From Paucisalibacillus globulus (GTDB lineage Bacteria; Bacillota; Bacilli; Bacillales; Amphibacillaceae), in NCBI RefSeq assembly GCF_900184735.1, contig NZ_LT855393.1, positions 62,001 to 126,000 on the forward strand: a DNA stretch of 64,000 nt, in the 5' to 3' direction. Position numbers and translations under genes: made by a program. This document shows, piece by piece, positions 46,352-55,426 of this stretch. The notes beneath the pieces were generated by a model. It was not told the DNA's origin. It worked only from the letters and a program-made list of their open reading frames with translations, and searched no databases. Every line of letters begins with the position of its first letter. Within the stretch, counting starts at the first letter, position 1.

Positions 46352-46816
46352 TTACCTATTATCAAGCATGGCTCTTAATTCCAACACATCTGCTTCCACC
46401 AATTTCCTACTATCGTCCACCGTTACTAACGGCATGTATTCCTCTGCACGGGCTATGCTTTTTTCTCCTTCTTCCCATTGTTCTAATTCAATCTGCGCCC
46501 TTGCTTGTGCTTCATAAGCATAAGCAATGAAAAATGGGGGAAGTTCTGCTTCCTTACTAACGGTTACACAGAGCTCTGCATAATGCAATGCTCGTTCACC
46601 TTGACCGACCACTGCGTAAACCCTAGAAAGCTGCCAATACCCTATCGATATATTTTGAGGCGTATGATCTTCTACCTGTGTCCAATGCCAGAATGATGTA
46701 TGGCATTGGTGAATCATTTGCTCTTCTTCGATAGAAGTTCGGTCACTCTTGTCTAGAAGGTCCCATGCCTTATTAAAACACTCTACAGCCATTTGTTTAT
46801 GTGAGAAATTCTCCAT
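46352..46816 (-). CDS. TPR-like helical protein
   Basis: 154 aa, all-helical. NISIGYWQLSRVYAVVGQGERALHYAELCV and FIAYAYEAQARAQIELEQWEEGEKS look like two degenerate tetratricopeptide repeats (given here in shortened form: YWQLSRVYAVVGQGERALHY and AYEAQARAQIELEQWEEGEK), so a protein-binding scaffold is likely. No partner is evident. It lies 55 bp downstream of the DUF2804 gene on the same strand. Confidence 0.7.
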   Translation of the reverse strand: MENFSHKQMAVECFNKAWDLLDKSDRTSIEEEQMIHQCHTSFWHWTQVEDHTPQNISIGYWQLSRVYAVVGQGERALHYAELCVTVSKEAELPPFFIAYAYEAQARAQIELEQWEEGEKSIARAEEYMPLVTVDDSRKLVEADVLELRAMLDNR

Positions 46817-46871
46817 TATTACTCTCCTTCAAGATTTATGTAGGAATTGAACTATCTATCATTCTATTATC

Positions 46872-47891
46872 TTACCACCTTGCCATATGGTCCTCTGCCC
46901 ATCCTAGCATATTTTGTATTTCAACTTTCTCCCCTTGATCTGTTGTAATAGACCCATTAAAATGCCCTATCATCTGATGAACACTAGACTTGATAATGAC
47001 CACATTTGTAGTCGCAATCCTTTCAAATAACGGGGTAAATTCTAGCGAAACACGTTTCGTCTCTTTCGTGTACAATTTCCACGGTTTCATATAGTTATTT
47101 GTATCATATTCCCAGGTAATGTCCTCATGTATCTTATGAAGCTTGTCTCCTACCAGAATACCATTTTCATTTTGACCGGTCCCATCTGTCCATTGACCAC
47201 CGAAATTAAGACCAACTCTTTTCCCTTCCACAACACCAGAAGCAGAGGCCCAGTTCCAAGTGGACTGATAGTTCCACTTCCCACGTCCAAAGTCTAAGCA
47301 GCCAAAAGCATCATTCTCCTGTAATTGGAATTGCTTATTTCTCCAAGTAATTCTCCCTGTTGCCGGAATAGCTGGTTGCTTTGACGTAAATTGATATCGT
47401 TTATTACTCCAAGGAACCACTACATTCAGAGATTCATAGTCTTCCGGTCTAGTTAACACTAGATCCGCTTCAAGCGATTGTCCATCACCACTAAAGTTCG
47501 GACAATGTACCGTTATAGTCGTCACTTGTCCAGAGTCTTTAAACCGAATCGTCATCCCTTTACTTTCATAGGAAACTGATTCCTGTACCCCTTCTGGCAT
47601 GGTAATCTTCTTGCCTAGAGGGACAAGTGTCGTTTTCTCATGGAATTGAAGCGTTTTCAAATCTAAAATATAAACAAACATCACCGCAGCATAATCAATA
47701 TGAGAGATCGTTGCTGAAAATAATACCTCTGGCGTCGTGACACACCAATAATTCCACTTTTTCTTGCGCAGAAAACTTCCCTTTACATTACTGATGATAT
47801 ACGGTTTCCGAGCCCATCCGATGCTTTCTTCATTCAGAAGACCACTTTGGAGGCTTAACTTTGTCAGACTTGTTATTTCGCCGGGTTTCAT
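46872..47891 (-). CDS. DUF2804 domain protein
   Basis: 339 aa, no signal peptide. The middle and C-terminal regions (CLDFGRGKWNYQSTWNWASA, GLNFGGQWTDGTGQNENGI) are typical of DUF2804, a beta-rich family of unknown function related in fold to lipocalin-like hydroxyneurosporene synthases. GAAAGGATG precedes the ATG. May be co-transcribed with the TPR-like gene. Confidence 0.85.
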   Translation of the reverse strand: MKPGEITSLTKLSLQSGLLNEESIGWARKPYIISNVKGSFLRKKKWNYWCVTTPEVLFSATISHIDYAAVMFVYILDLKTLQFHEKTTLVPLGKKITMPEGVQESVSYESKGMTIRFKDSGQVTTITVHCPNFSGDGQSLEADLVLTRPEDYESLNVVVPWSNKRYQFTSKQPAIPATGRITWRNKQFQLQENDAFGCLDFGRGKWNYQSTWNWASASGVVEGKRVGLNFGGQWTDGTGQNENGILVGDKLHKIHEDITWEYDTNNYMKPWKLYTKETKRVSLEFTPLFERIATTNVVIIKSSVHQMIGHFNGSITTDQGEKVEIQNMLGWAEDHMARW

Positions 47892-48079
47892 GGGTAAACA
47901 TCCTTTCTCGGGAAAGATTCGTTTTGATTAATATCATATTACCACAAGTGTACTGTAACTGGTTCCTTCGTCCTCATTCAAAATGCTCATTTAATTTAAC
48001 GCCTCTTAATAGACTTGTCTTCTCTCACTGGATATTTTATAAATATTATCAATAAAGGAAATATTCATTTATATTTTAT

Positions 48080-48093
48080 TGAAAGCGCTTTAA
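48080..48093 (+). promoter_or_regulatory. Predicted CcpA cre site
   Basis: TGAAAGCGCTTTAA fits the cre consensus TGWNANCGNTNWCA except one base at the end and has a perfect AAAGCGCTTT core. It lies 60 bp before the secreted propeller gene, so that gene is probably under carbon catabolite control. Confidence 0.6.
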
Positions 48094-48152
48094 CGTTAAA
48101 GAAGCTTCTATATCCAGTTTTATGCAAATTTAAAATAGCTAGGAGGAAGTTC

Positions 48153-50402
48153 ATGCGAAATAAATCTTTTTTCGTAAAAGTTTTTATGATTGTAACTATG
48201 CTTGCACTTGTATCAACACCGTTTGGTCAAGCGAGTGCTGAGAACAATTCATTTCCAACTTATTCAGACCCAGTGGAACTAGGTTTTCCTTTAAGTGGTG
48301 GAACAGCGATTTACGATGGTGCGGCTGGATTTGAGGATGGGCATGATGTGCTTTATACGACAACAAAGGGAATCCCTGCACAATTTAGTGTGATCGACCT
48401 GGATACAGGGGAAACATTACGAACATTAATGATGGAAGGGGCACATGATTCTTGGCATCATGAGGTTGCTCCAGACGGAACCGTTTATGTTACTGGAGGA
48501 AGTTTTATTTGGGGTTATTCTCCTGAGACCAAAGAAATTCAAGCACTAGCAGAAATTCCAGAGGCTTCCCTATGGGCATTAGCCGTTGATGAAGAGAGTA
48601 ATGCCTATATTGGAACATATCCTAGTGGCAAGGTCTTTAAATATGAAAAGGCAACTGGTGAATTACATGATTATGGACAAATGATTGGTGACCAGGCGCA
48701 AGAGTATGTTCGATCAATGGACTATCATGATAGCTATATTTACGCTGGAACTGCTCATGATAAGTTAATTCGTTTAGATCTCGAAACAGGAGAAAAAGTA
48801 GATATCGCAGAAGAACTGAATGAATCTGGCTTTGTTTATGACCTTAATGTAGTAGATGACCGATATGTTTTCGCTAGATACTCGGTCTCGAAGAAAATGT
48901 ATATTTATGATATTCAAGAAGGTGTTTGGCTAGATGTTGTACTAGAAAATGTCACAGGACTTCATGTTGCAGATTCACTTGAAGGAAATGTTTACTTTGT
49001 GGCAGATGGAATATTAAAGTATGTTAATTTAGAAACGCTTGAAGTTCATGGTACCAACATGGCTTATGGTTCAGGCTTAAGAGGGGCTGACTGGGTGGAG
49101 ATTGAAGGAGATGAACGTCTACCTGGTAAGAGTCTTGCCACGGTTACATTTGGTGGTGAGGTGACCTTCTTTAATATTGAAACCGAAACCGTTCTTCAAT
49201 ATAAAGATATGGTTCCACCTACTGCGAATGTCACCAATAAATTCTTCACCTATTCAGAAGACAAGATTTATATGAGTGGGATGACGGGAGCAGTTGGTGC
49301 GGTATTTAATCCTCTGACAGAAGAAATGACTAGCATCACCTTAGGACAGGCAGATGTGATGCATGAGATGGATGGAAAGATGTATTTCGGACTGTATCCA
49401 TCAGGAAGTGTTGCGGTTTCTGATCCTGAAGTAGATCCATATGCACAACCTACCGAATTATTTGTCATTGGAGAAGAGCAGGAACGACTTCATTCCATGG
49501 CTTCTGGTGATGGTAAACTATTCATCGGTAGTATTCCAACATACGGGAAACTAGGCGGTGCACTTACAGTTTATGATGGCGAAACACATAAAGTCTTCCG
49601 TCATATTGTGGAAGACCAAAGTGTTAATGACATTATTTATCATAATGGCCTCGTATATGGTGCAACATCCATTACAGGTGGCCTTGGAAGTACCCCAACA
49701 GCAGAAGAAGCAAAACTATTTGTATTCGATCCGGAAACGGAAGAGAAAACAAAAGAAGTGACTTTATCCATAGATGGTTTAGATAAGCCAGCTCAAATCG
49801 GCCAACTTAAAGTTGGTTTGAACGATGATTATATTTGGGGAGCTTCAAAAGGATTTGTGTTTGCACTAGACCCGGATACACTAGAGGTTGTTAAAAGTGT
49901 TAATATTGTCCCGAATCCTGCCTTAGGCGCGTGGAATAATGTTCATCTAGAATGGTCAAAAGATGGCTTCCTTTACGCCAATGCTGGTTCTAAGTTATAT
50001 GTAATTGATCCAGTTACACTTGAATTCCAATATATAACGGATACGATGACATTTACCCTTGGGGAGAATGGTCATATCTATTATGCGCCAATCGAGAATC
50101 GTACAAAGTTATTAAAGATTGAAGTAACGCCACCTGCTACAGAGGAAACGCTAGATTCATTAGGTTCCTTTATTGATTCCTATTATCAGGAAGGTGAATT
50201 ACCACATCCAACCTATAAGCAATTAACCAACCAATTAAAACAGGCAAAACACTTTGAACAAAAAGGTGAACCAGCGAAAGTAGAAAGACACCTACAGAAA
50301 ATGGTGCAACATTTGGAGAGATGGAATACGGATAGTGACGTTAAAGAGATATTGTTGGATGAGATAAAAAGTGCCATGAGGACAGGTACCTCAGCAACTT
50401 AA
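48153..50402 (+). CDS. Secreted beta-propeller protein with FIMAH-like C-terminal domain
   Basis: 749 aa. Signal peptide with AXA cleavage (GQASA) near residue 29, then repeated blades with YDxETGE-like turns (IDLDTGETLRTL, RLDLETGEKVDI, VYDGETHKVF, ALDPDTLEVV), so a PQQ/WD-like propeller or two. Residues about 665-725 (DSYYQEGELPHPTYKQLTNQ, then LKQAKHFEQKGEPAKVERHL) resemble the FIMAH domain found at the C-terminus of secreted polysaccharide-degrading proteins. AGGAGGAAG precedes the ATG at 48153. The last codons (RTGTSAT) are encoded by a copy of the dispersed palindrome. A cre site upstream suggests sugar repression. Confidence 0.75.
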   Translation: MRNKSFFVKVFMIVTMLALVSTPFGQASAENNSFPTYSDPVELGFPLSGGTAIYDGAAGFEDGHDVLYTTTKGIPAQFSVIDLDTGETLRTLMMEGAHDSWHHEVAPDGTVYVTGGSFIWGYSPETKEIQALAEIPEASLWALAVDEESNAYIGTYPSGKVFKYEKATGELHDYGQMIGDQAQEYVRSMDYHDSYIYAGTAHDKLIRLDLETGEKVDIAEELNESGFVYDLNVVDDRYVFARYSVSKKMYIYDIQEGVWLDVVLENVTGLHVADSLEGNVYFVADGILKYVNLETLEVHGTNMAYGSGLRGADWVEIEGDERLPGKSLATVTFGGEVTFFNIETETVLQYKDMVPPTANVTNKFFTYSEDKIYMSGMTGAVGAVFNPLTEEMTSITLGQADVMHEMDGKMYFGLYPSGSVAVSDPEVDPYAQPTELFVIGEEQERLHSMASGDGKLFIGSIPTYGKLGGALTVYDGETHKVFRHIVEDQSVNDIIYHNGLVYGATSITGGLGSTPTAEEAKLFVFDPETEEKTKEVTLSIDGLDKPAQIGQLKVGLNDDYIWGASKGFVFALDPDTLEVVKSVNIVPNPALGAWNNVHLEWSKDGFLYANAGSKLYVIDPVTLEFQYITDTMTFTLGENGHIYYAPIENRTKLLKIEVTPPATEETLDSLGSFIDSYYQEGELPHPTYKQLTNQLKQAKHFEQKGEPAKVERHLQKMVQHLERWNTDSDVKEILLDEIKSAMRTGTSAT
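50374..50395. repeat. Dispersed palindrome family, copy inside a coding region
   Basis: CCATGAGGACAGGTACCTCAGC is one arm of the family, lying in frame in the last codons of the propeller gene and immediately before its stop. Confidence 0.6.
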
Positions 50403-50406
50403 AAAT

Positions 50407-50438
50407 AGAGCACCTTACATTAGTAAGGTGCTCTTCTT
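50407..50438. terminator. Terminator after propeller gene
   Basis: AGAGCACCTTAC pairs perfectly with GTAAGGTGCTCT, 4-nt loop. Confidence 0.85.
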
Positions 50439-50495
50439 ATCATTCAGAAGAAGTCTGTACTACTTCTAGTAAGGCTGAAGTGGTTCTCCTGTTAA

Positions 50496-51098
50496 CTATT
50501 GAATATCGCCATCTAATTCTTTTATAAAATCTAACCAAGGTTCACTTCTTTTAAAATCACTTTTGTTTTTTATCGTCTCGTTTATAAATGGGTTTTCTAA
50601 TGTGCCCATTACTTTATCATAATAAGATGTAATGACTTGGTTGCTTTCCAATAGTTCTAATTCTTCTTGACTAAGTTCATGAATTTTACTTAGATTATAA
50701 TCTCTATCTACTAACATTTCATTCATAGAATGTAGATTATTCTGCACCTGGATAAGCCTACTTTCAGGAATTGTTGCATCCAAAATTAAGTCATCTTCAT
50801 CTTTTATAAATTCATTATAGTTATTTTTAAAATCACTCAAATACTGGGAGGTTAGTATTACATTAGTTTCTAAGTTCTTCAATTCATCCAATGTTATCTC
50901 TCTGGTAGATATTACGTCTTCCAATTGAGTATTTATTATCTTTAAGTTATCTGCAAATTGGGTTAAAGGTTCACTAATACTATTTTTAATATACATTTCC
51001 TGTAAGTTGCTATTATTATTTTTGCTAAGCACAAGTAGCGCGATTAATATAACTAAAAATACAATTATTAAGGTGAAAATCAGTTTAGTTTTGTTCAT
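50496..51098 (-). CDS. Membrane-anchored hypothetical protein of the peptide-signalling island
   Basis: 200 aa, not recognised. N-terminal helix (LIFTLIIVFLVILIALLVL) then an outside domain that is almost wholly helical and acidic (TQFADNLKIINTQLEDVIST, QEELELLESN), likely coiled coil. AT-rich like its neighbours. It follows the secreted 437-aa gene on the same strand beyond a terminator (51113-51153), so it needs read-through or its own promoter. Could be an immunity or accessory protein (speculation). Confidence 0.6.
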   Translation of the reverse strand: MNKTKLIFTLIIVFLVILIALLVLSKNNNSNLQEMYIKNSISEPLTQFADNLKIINTQLEDVISTREITLDELKNLETNVILTSQYLSDFKNNYNEFIKDEDDLILDATIPESRLIQVQNNLHSMNEMLVDRDYNLSKIHELSQEELELLESNQVITSYYDKVMGTLENPFINETIKNKSDFKRSEPWLDFIKELDGDIQ

Positions 51099-51112
51099 AT
51101 ACTCTCTCCAAA

Positions 51113-51153
51113 AAAGTTAAGTAACAGTTACATTAGACTGTTACTTAACTTTT
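51113..51153 (-). terminator. Terminator after secreted protein gene
   Basis: AGTTAAGTAACAGT pairs perfectly with ACTGTTACTTAACT, then T6 on the minus strand. Confidence 0.9.
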
Positions 51154-51157
51154 ATTT

Positions 51158-52471
51158 TTATTTTGAAATATAATTCACATCTGTAGTCAATGTTGCAGTA
51201 CCAAGGTATTCCAAAGTATCATTATTGTAATAAGGGATTGTATAAACAGACTTAGCATTCTTAGTTGTATTACTACCATTATGAGTTACCCAAAGTGTAC
51301 CGTTATAAAATTGTCCCGACCTATGTAAGTAGGTATTTGAAAAACTTACACTTGCATCTCCAGGATATCGACTACCGCCACTATAAATTTGTGTGGAGCT
51401 AGCTTCTGTAACAGTCTGTGAAAAAGAACTAGGTGTATAAGAATAACTTAGAGGGCCCCAACCTATACCAAAACTTAATGAAAGGTTTCCGCTTGATTTT
51501 GATATTGCTGATTTATCCCATCCAATCTTTTGAAGAATATCTCTATTAGATGATGACCCCTTGTTAATTTCAGCATACCATTTTACTGGATTACTATAGT
51601 GTCCTGCCTGTACTACCGAGGCTCCGGAATGACTTTTACCATTTTTATCAGTATATCTCATAGAGTAAACTTCTAACTCAGTAAAAAATGGTTGTGTTCC
51701 ACTCCATCCAGATGATCCGGTTATTGATGCTCTTACTGTTGTAACATGAGTTTCCGTTCCGCCCACAATTCGATAACTTGCTATTAAATCTCTGTAGACA
51801 TAATCACTGACATTCGTGCTCATAATACTAATAAGTCCATCTTCTTCCTTTTGATAAAGAGCTGTAACATCTCTTTGTTCAACTTTAGCCGCTTTAAAGA
51901 CTTTATGTCCCCACACATCAAAGTCTGCTTTTTCCATCGTATCTTTATTTACCTGCTGTAGGGCCTTTCCATTAATATCAGAAATTTTGTCCTCTACGAT
52001 TATCAAATCATTTGTGATGTTATTTAAGAAGATTAATTGAATAATAGAATTATTTTCAAGAGACTTATTTACTAATAGATTTTCTTCTGCGACATCGTAT
52101 TTTACTAAAGCATTAACAAGAGAAATTTCTTGGTTAGAGTCTTTTTTCTCTTTAAATTCAATGTTTAAATCGCCTTTATTTTGTGCACTGCCCTTAATCT
52201 TCCCTTTTTTGTTTATACTGTATACTTGATCATTATATGAAATTTCACCTTTTAGATGTAAGTTCAATCCATTCATAGATAAATCTTCTACAATAAATTG
52301 AACATCTTTCTGCTTAATAGATTCTAAACTTTCAATACCGTCTTCAGGTACCTCTAACAAAGCTTTCCCTCTTAAAATTTCTTCATTCTTTTCAGTAGAT
52401 TGTGCAGATACTGTTATGCTACTTGTAACAATAAAAGTAATTGCAAATAGCAACGAGATAACCTTTCTCAA
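51158..52471 (-). CDS. Secreted protein of unknown function next to peptide-signalling genes
   Basis: 437 aa from TTG at 52471 (GAGGGG eight bases upstream; the frame opens at another TTG at 52489). Signal peptide with cleavage after VSA (near residue 24). Residues to about 190 are rich in Lys/Glu; from about 230 the sequence is rich in Ser, Gly, Tyr and beta strands (GSSGWSGTQPFFTELEVYSM, LSLSFGIGWGPLSYSYTPSS), with no cysteine motif or enzyme signature I recognise. It might be a toxin, adhesin or matrix protein. It lies 123 bp after the pheromone gene, so is the likely target of the adjacent regulator (inference). Confidence 0.65.
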   Translation of the reverse strand: MRKVISLLFAITFIVTSSITVSAQSTEKNEEILRGKALLEVPEDGIESLESIKQKDVQFIVEDLSMNGLNLHLKGEISYNDQVYSINKKGKIKGSAQNKGDLNIEFKEKKDSNQEISLVNALVKYDVAEENLLVNKSLENNSIIQLIFLNNITNDLIIVEDKISDINGKALQQVNKDTMEKADFDVWGHKVFKAAKVEQRDVTALYQKEEDGLISIMSTNVSDYVYRDLIASYRIVGGTETHVTTVRASITGSSGWSGTQPFFTELEVYSMRYTDKNGKSHSGASVVQAGHYSNPVKWYAEINKGSSSNRDILQKIGWDKSAISKSSGNLSLSFGIGWGPLSYSYTPSSFSQTVTEASSTQIYSGGSRYPGDASVSFSNTYLHRSGQFYNGTLWVTHNGSNTTKNAKSVYTIPYYNNDTLEYLGTATLTTDVNYISK

Positions 52472-52594
52472 TTTACATTCCCCTCTCAAAATATTTAAAA
52501 ACTATTCGTTTTAAACGTAGCACATTTTAAGAGGGTGCATCTATTACATTTAGTTGGGAAAATATATTATTTTAGGTTGGACTTTTCATAAATT

Positions 52595-52738
52595 TTATTG
52601 AATAATTTCGTTTATGCTAGAAATATTTGTAGGTGGATGGATAGGTTCATCTGGTGTCGCCATATCTTTATTACTAAATGACCCTACTCCTGTTATTAAT
52701 AATACCGCTAACATTAAAGTAACTAATATTTTTTTCAT
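52595..52738 (-). CDS. Candidate secreted signalling peptide precursor (47 aa)
   Basis: MKKILVTLMLAVLLITGVGS is a full Sec signal; the remaining 27 residues include TPDEPIHPPTNISS, proline-rich and with no cysteine. AGGAGGAATAT sits seven bases before the ATG. It starts 26 bp after the stop of the HTH-TPR regulator on the same strand, exactly how Phr, NprX and PapR precursors follow their receptors. In those systems the exported precursor is trimmed to a 5-8 residue C-terminal or internal peptide and re-imported by an oligopeptide permease. The mature form cannot be fixed from sequence. Confidence 0.75.
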   Translation of the reverse strand: MKKILVTLMLAVLLITGVGSFSNKDMATPDEPIHPPTNISSINEIIQ

Positions 52739-52764
52739 GTATATTCCTCCTGTTGAACTTCAGC

Positions 52765-53979
52765 TTAATAGTAGGACGCTTTTTTAAAATTATTACCATT
52801 ACTAGAATAGTAATCTATTAATTCTTTTGCTAGATCTTGTGCTTCTTTAGAAAAGTTATTTTTCTTATAATAAGGATATAATATATTTTCAATAAATGAG
52901 TAAAATTCTACTTGGGAAAATAATTTCTTTTTATAGCTTTTGGCTTGCAAGTAATACTTTTGTTGGTTATTTTTTTCTGAAACCGCTAAGGCTGTATCGA
53001 TATGTTTTATTATTTCCTCCTCATCTGCTTCAAAATGGAAAAGTAATTCAATTATCCCTAATTTACATATAATGTATGGAATACTATTCGTATCAAACTT
53101 TTGTTCACTTTCTATAAATAATTCCAATGCCTTTCTATATTCCTTTTTCTTTTTATATAATAACCCTAAATTAAATATGGTTTGATTATATAAATCATGT
53201 TGATTTAATAGCTGTGCATTTTGTATGACACTCTGGTAATTAGACTTTGCCTCTTCTAACAACCCAATTCGAACATAGTTTATTGAAAGAACAATTTGTG
53301 TATGTAAAATTCTTATAAAATTATTTTCGCGTTGAAAAAAATCCAATGCCTTTTTAGAATAAAAAATTGCTTTTTCATATTCTCGTAAATGACTATAAGA
53401 TAATCCTATCAGGTAATAAAGCTCACTGTTAACAACATTAACATCCGTTTTAAGATTGGACATAAGGGAAAGTAGAGTGTTCTTCGCTTTGAAAGGATTA
53501 TTTTTTAAGAGTAAGGCGTTTCCTGTAAGAATTTTGTATAAATTTTTTTCTGATGCCGAAAAGGAATTTTTAAACTTCAGTAAAAAACTTTCCATTGAGC
53601 TTATCTTTTCCATATCCTTTTTATAAATATAATATTTATAATGATATAGATGATAGGTATTAATTAAAGTAGTCAGGTTAGCATAATTTTCGTATGATAA
53701 GAATTCTTTATATATCTGTTCTATTAATTTATCATTACAATGTAAATTTGCTAAGAAGAAGTTTTCTAGAACCTCAATAAATCTTTCGTGATGGTTATTT
53801 TTTTCTTCTAGACTAATACCTAATTTTTTTATTAATAAATTTATTGTTTCTTCATTTCCGTTATATGAGTTATTTTCAATTTTACTCAAGTGTGAAATTG
53901 AACAAATTCCTCTCGCTAATTCAATCTGTTTCATTCCACGCTTTAGTCTATAATACTTAATTAGAGACCCTACCCTCAT
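52765..53979 (-). CDS. HTH-TPR peptide-sensing regulator (RRNPP architecture)
   Basis: 404 aa. N-terminal XRE helix-turn-helix (residues 3-60: YYRLKRGMKQIELARGICSI, SHLSKIENN), then helical repeats to the end with clear TPR signatures (LYYLIGLSYSHLREYEKAIF, FNLGLLYKKKKEYRKALELF). Size and order match NprR/PlcR/PrgX-type receptors, in which a re-imported peptide bound in the TPR groove switches DNA binding. The gene is AT-rich compared with the window. GGGAGG precedes the ATG; the pheromone-like gene follows. A small target set nearby is likely. Confidence 0.8.
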   Translation of the reverse strand: MRVGSLIKYYRLKRGMKQIELARGICSISHLSKIENNSYNGNEETINLLIKKLGISLEEKNNHHERFIEVLENFFLANLHCNDKLIEQIYKEFLSYENYANLTTLINTYHLYHYKYYIYKKDMEKISSMESFLLKFKNSFSASEKNLYKILTGNALLLKNNPFKAKNTLLSLMSNLKTDVNVVNSELYYLIGLSYSHLREYEKAIFYSKKALDFFQRENNFIRILHTQIVLSINYVRIGLLEEAKSNYQSVIQNAQLLNQHDLYNQTIFNLGLLYKKKKEYRKALELFIESEQKFDTNSIPYIICKLGIIELLFHFEADEEEIIKHIDTALAVSEKNNQQKYYLQAKSYKKKLFSQVEFYSFIENILYPYYKKNNFSKEAQDLAKELIDYYSSNGNNFKKASYY

Positions 53980-54240
53980 TATAAATTACCTCCCAACTAA
54001 CGAATTATAAATTATAATCCTTAGTCAATTATACCCAATTATAATATTATTGTAATAATTTTACTGTTATCTGATATTTTGATCTGCTCCTTGTCCAGTA
54101 TTTAATGGTATTATTCCACTTTAGCTTTCTATTCTATAGGACTAAGGCAGTTAAAGACCAGTTGCCTTCCACTGTGTGTTCTTCACTGTTAAGCCATTAT
54201 TTTTTTCCATTAATATCATAAGAATGAGATTTATAGGACA

Positions 54241-54299
54241 CAAAAAGCTCCCCCAAAGATAACAGATTTTCATTTTAAATCTGTTATCTTTGGGGGAGC
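54241..54299 (-). terminator. Very long perfect hairpin terminator
   Basis: Stem of 23 perfectly paired bases (54247-54269 with 54277-54299, starting GCTCCCCCAAAG) and a 7-nt loop, followed by T5 on the minus strand. It ends the diguanylate cyclase transcript. The rest of the 369-bp gap 53980-54348 is AT-rich; it probably holds the regulator's promoter, and I see no gene. Confidence 0.9.
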
Positions 54300-54348
54300 A
54301 TAATAATAATTATGAGGTGCCCCTTTCCTTGTTCAAATGAAGCTTATT

Positions 54349-55323
54349 CTACTTTAACAGAAGGTTATCTCCCTCCATACGAAGGTGCTCCTTCTTAACA
54401 TTCTTATTAGAATACATCTTAGCATCCGCTTCACTTTGCAGTTTCTCCATAATACCAGTAGAAGACTGGCTGTATGCATAACCAATGGATATGTTAATCG
54501 GATAAAATGGTTTATCCTCTCTATTCCCTTGCATATCCTCTTGAATTTCTTGAATGAATAGTTCCACTTTAGTTACCCTTGCGTTTGCCATTAGAATAGC
54601 AAATTCATCCCCACCAATACGTGCTATAACAGTATCCTCATCAGTATACTTTTTCAACTGTTTGCCCACTTCCTGAATTAAGCGGTCTCCCATTTGATGA
54701 CCGTATTGATCATTCACAATTTTCAACTCATCTAAGTCTGCAATTATGATAGCCATTGGAACATCACAAGTTTCATTGTAAAGTTTTACTTTGTTTTGAA
54801 AGTATTCTCGATTATGTAAATCAGTTAGTGTATCGTGGGTTGATTTATATTCCAGCTCCTGCTGCAACGCCACTTTTTCATCGATATTACGTAAAATCCC
54901 CTGTACCGCAACATATTCTCCATCTTTATAGACCGGTGTCGCGTATTCCTCAAACCAAATGTATTGCCCTTCTTTATTCCGAAGTCGCACCATAATAGGC
55001 TCGGAAAAGTTCAATTGTCCTACCTTTTTTCGCTCGAGTATCTCTGAACCCTCTGGATGTACCAGTTCAAATATTTTCTCAGGGTTCTGTGTATGTTCTT
55101 CTAATGTATTAGGGCCAATGATATCATTTACTGTTGGGCTTAGATATAGATAGTTCAACTTAGGCACTGTTTCACAGTAATATAGAATATCACGTACATT
55201 TTCTGCCGTTTCTACCAACGGCTTTAAATATTTCACTTGTTTTTCGAGCTCTAGTTTCTTTCTATATAGATTCGTTAATATTAGTAGAAGCGCTAAGATG
55301 ATAACTACTCCAACCATCCACAT
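54349..55323 (-). CDS. PAS-GGDEF diguanylate cyclase
   Basis: 324 aa from ATG 55323 (AAGGTGGG seven bases upstream; the frame extends seven codons further). One N-terminal helix, a PAS-like domain (about 45-150, ending YVAVQGILRNIDEK) and a GGDEF domain with ARIGGDEFAIL, so probably active in making cyclic di-GMP. No RxxD inhibitory site is obvious: the residues before GGDEF are EDTVIARI. Signals adhesion or motility changes in this family. Confidence 0.9.
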   Translation of the reverse strand: MWMVGVVIILALLLILTNLYRKKLELEKQVKYLKPLVETAENVRDILYYCETVPKLNYLYLSPTVNDIIGPNTLEEHTQNPEKIFELVHPEGSEILERKKVGQLNFSEPIMVRLRNKEGQYIWFEEYATPVYKDGEYVAVQGILRNIDEKVALQQELEYKSTHDTLTDLHNREYFQNKVKLYNETCDVPMAIIIADLDELKIVNDQYGHQMGDRLIQEVGKQLKKYTDEDTVIARIGGDEFAILMANARVTKVELFIQEIQEDMQGNREDKPFYPINISIGYAYSQSSTGIMEKLQSEADAKMYSNKNVKKEHLRMEGDNLLLK

Positions 55324-55426
55324 CACAGTCCCACCTTTTTTCATTGATAGCCACTTTACTCATTTTAGTTTTGAGGTGTGAGCATTCTTATTCTACCATT
55401 AGATTCTGTTTTTTCAGAACGAAAAG

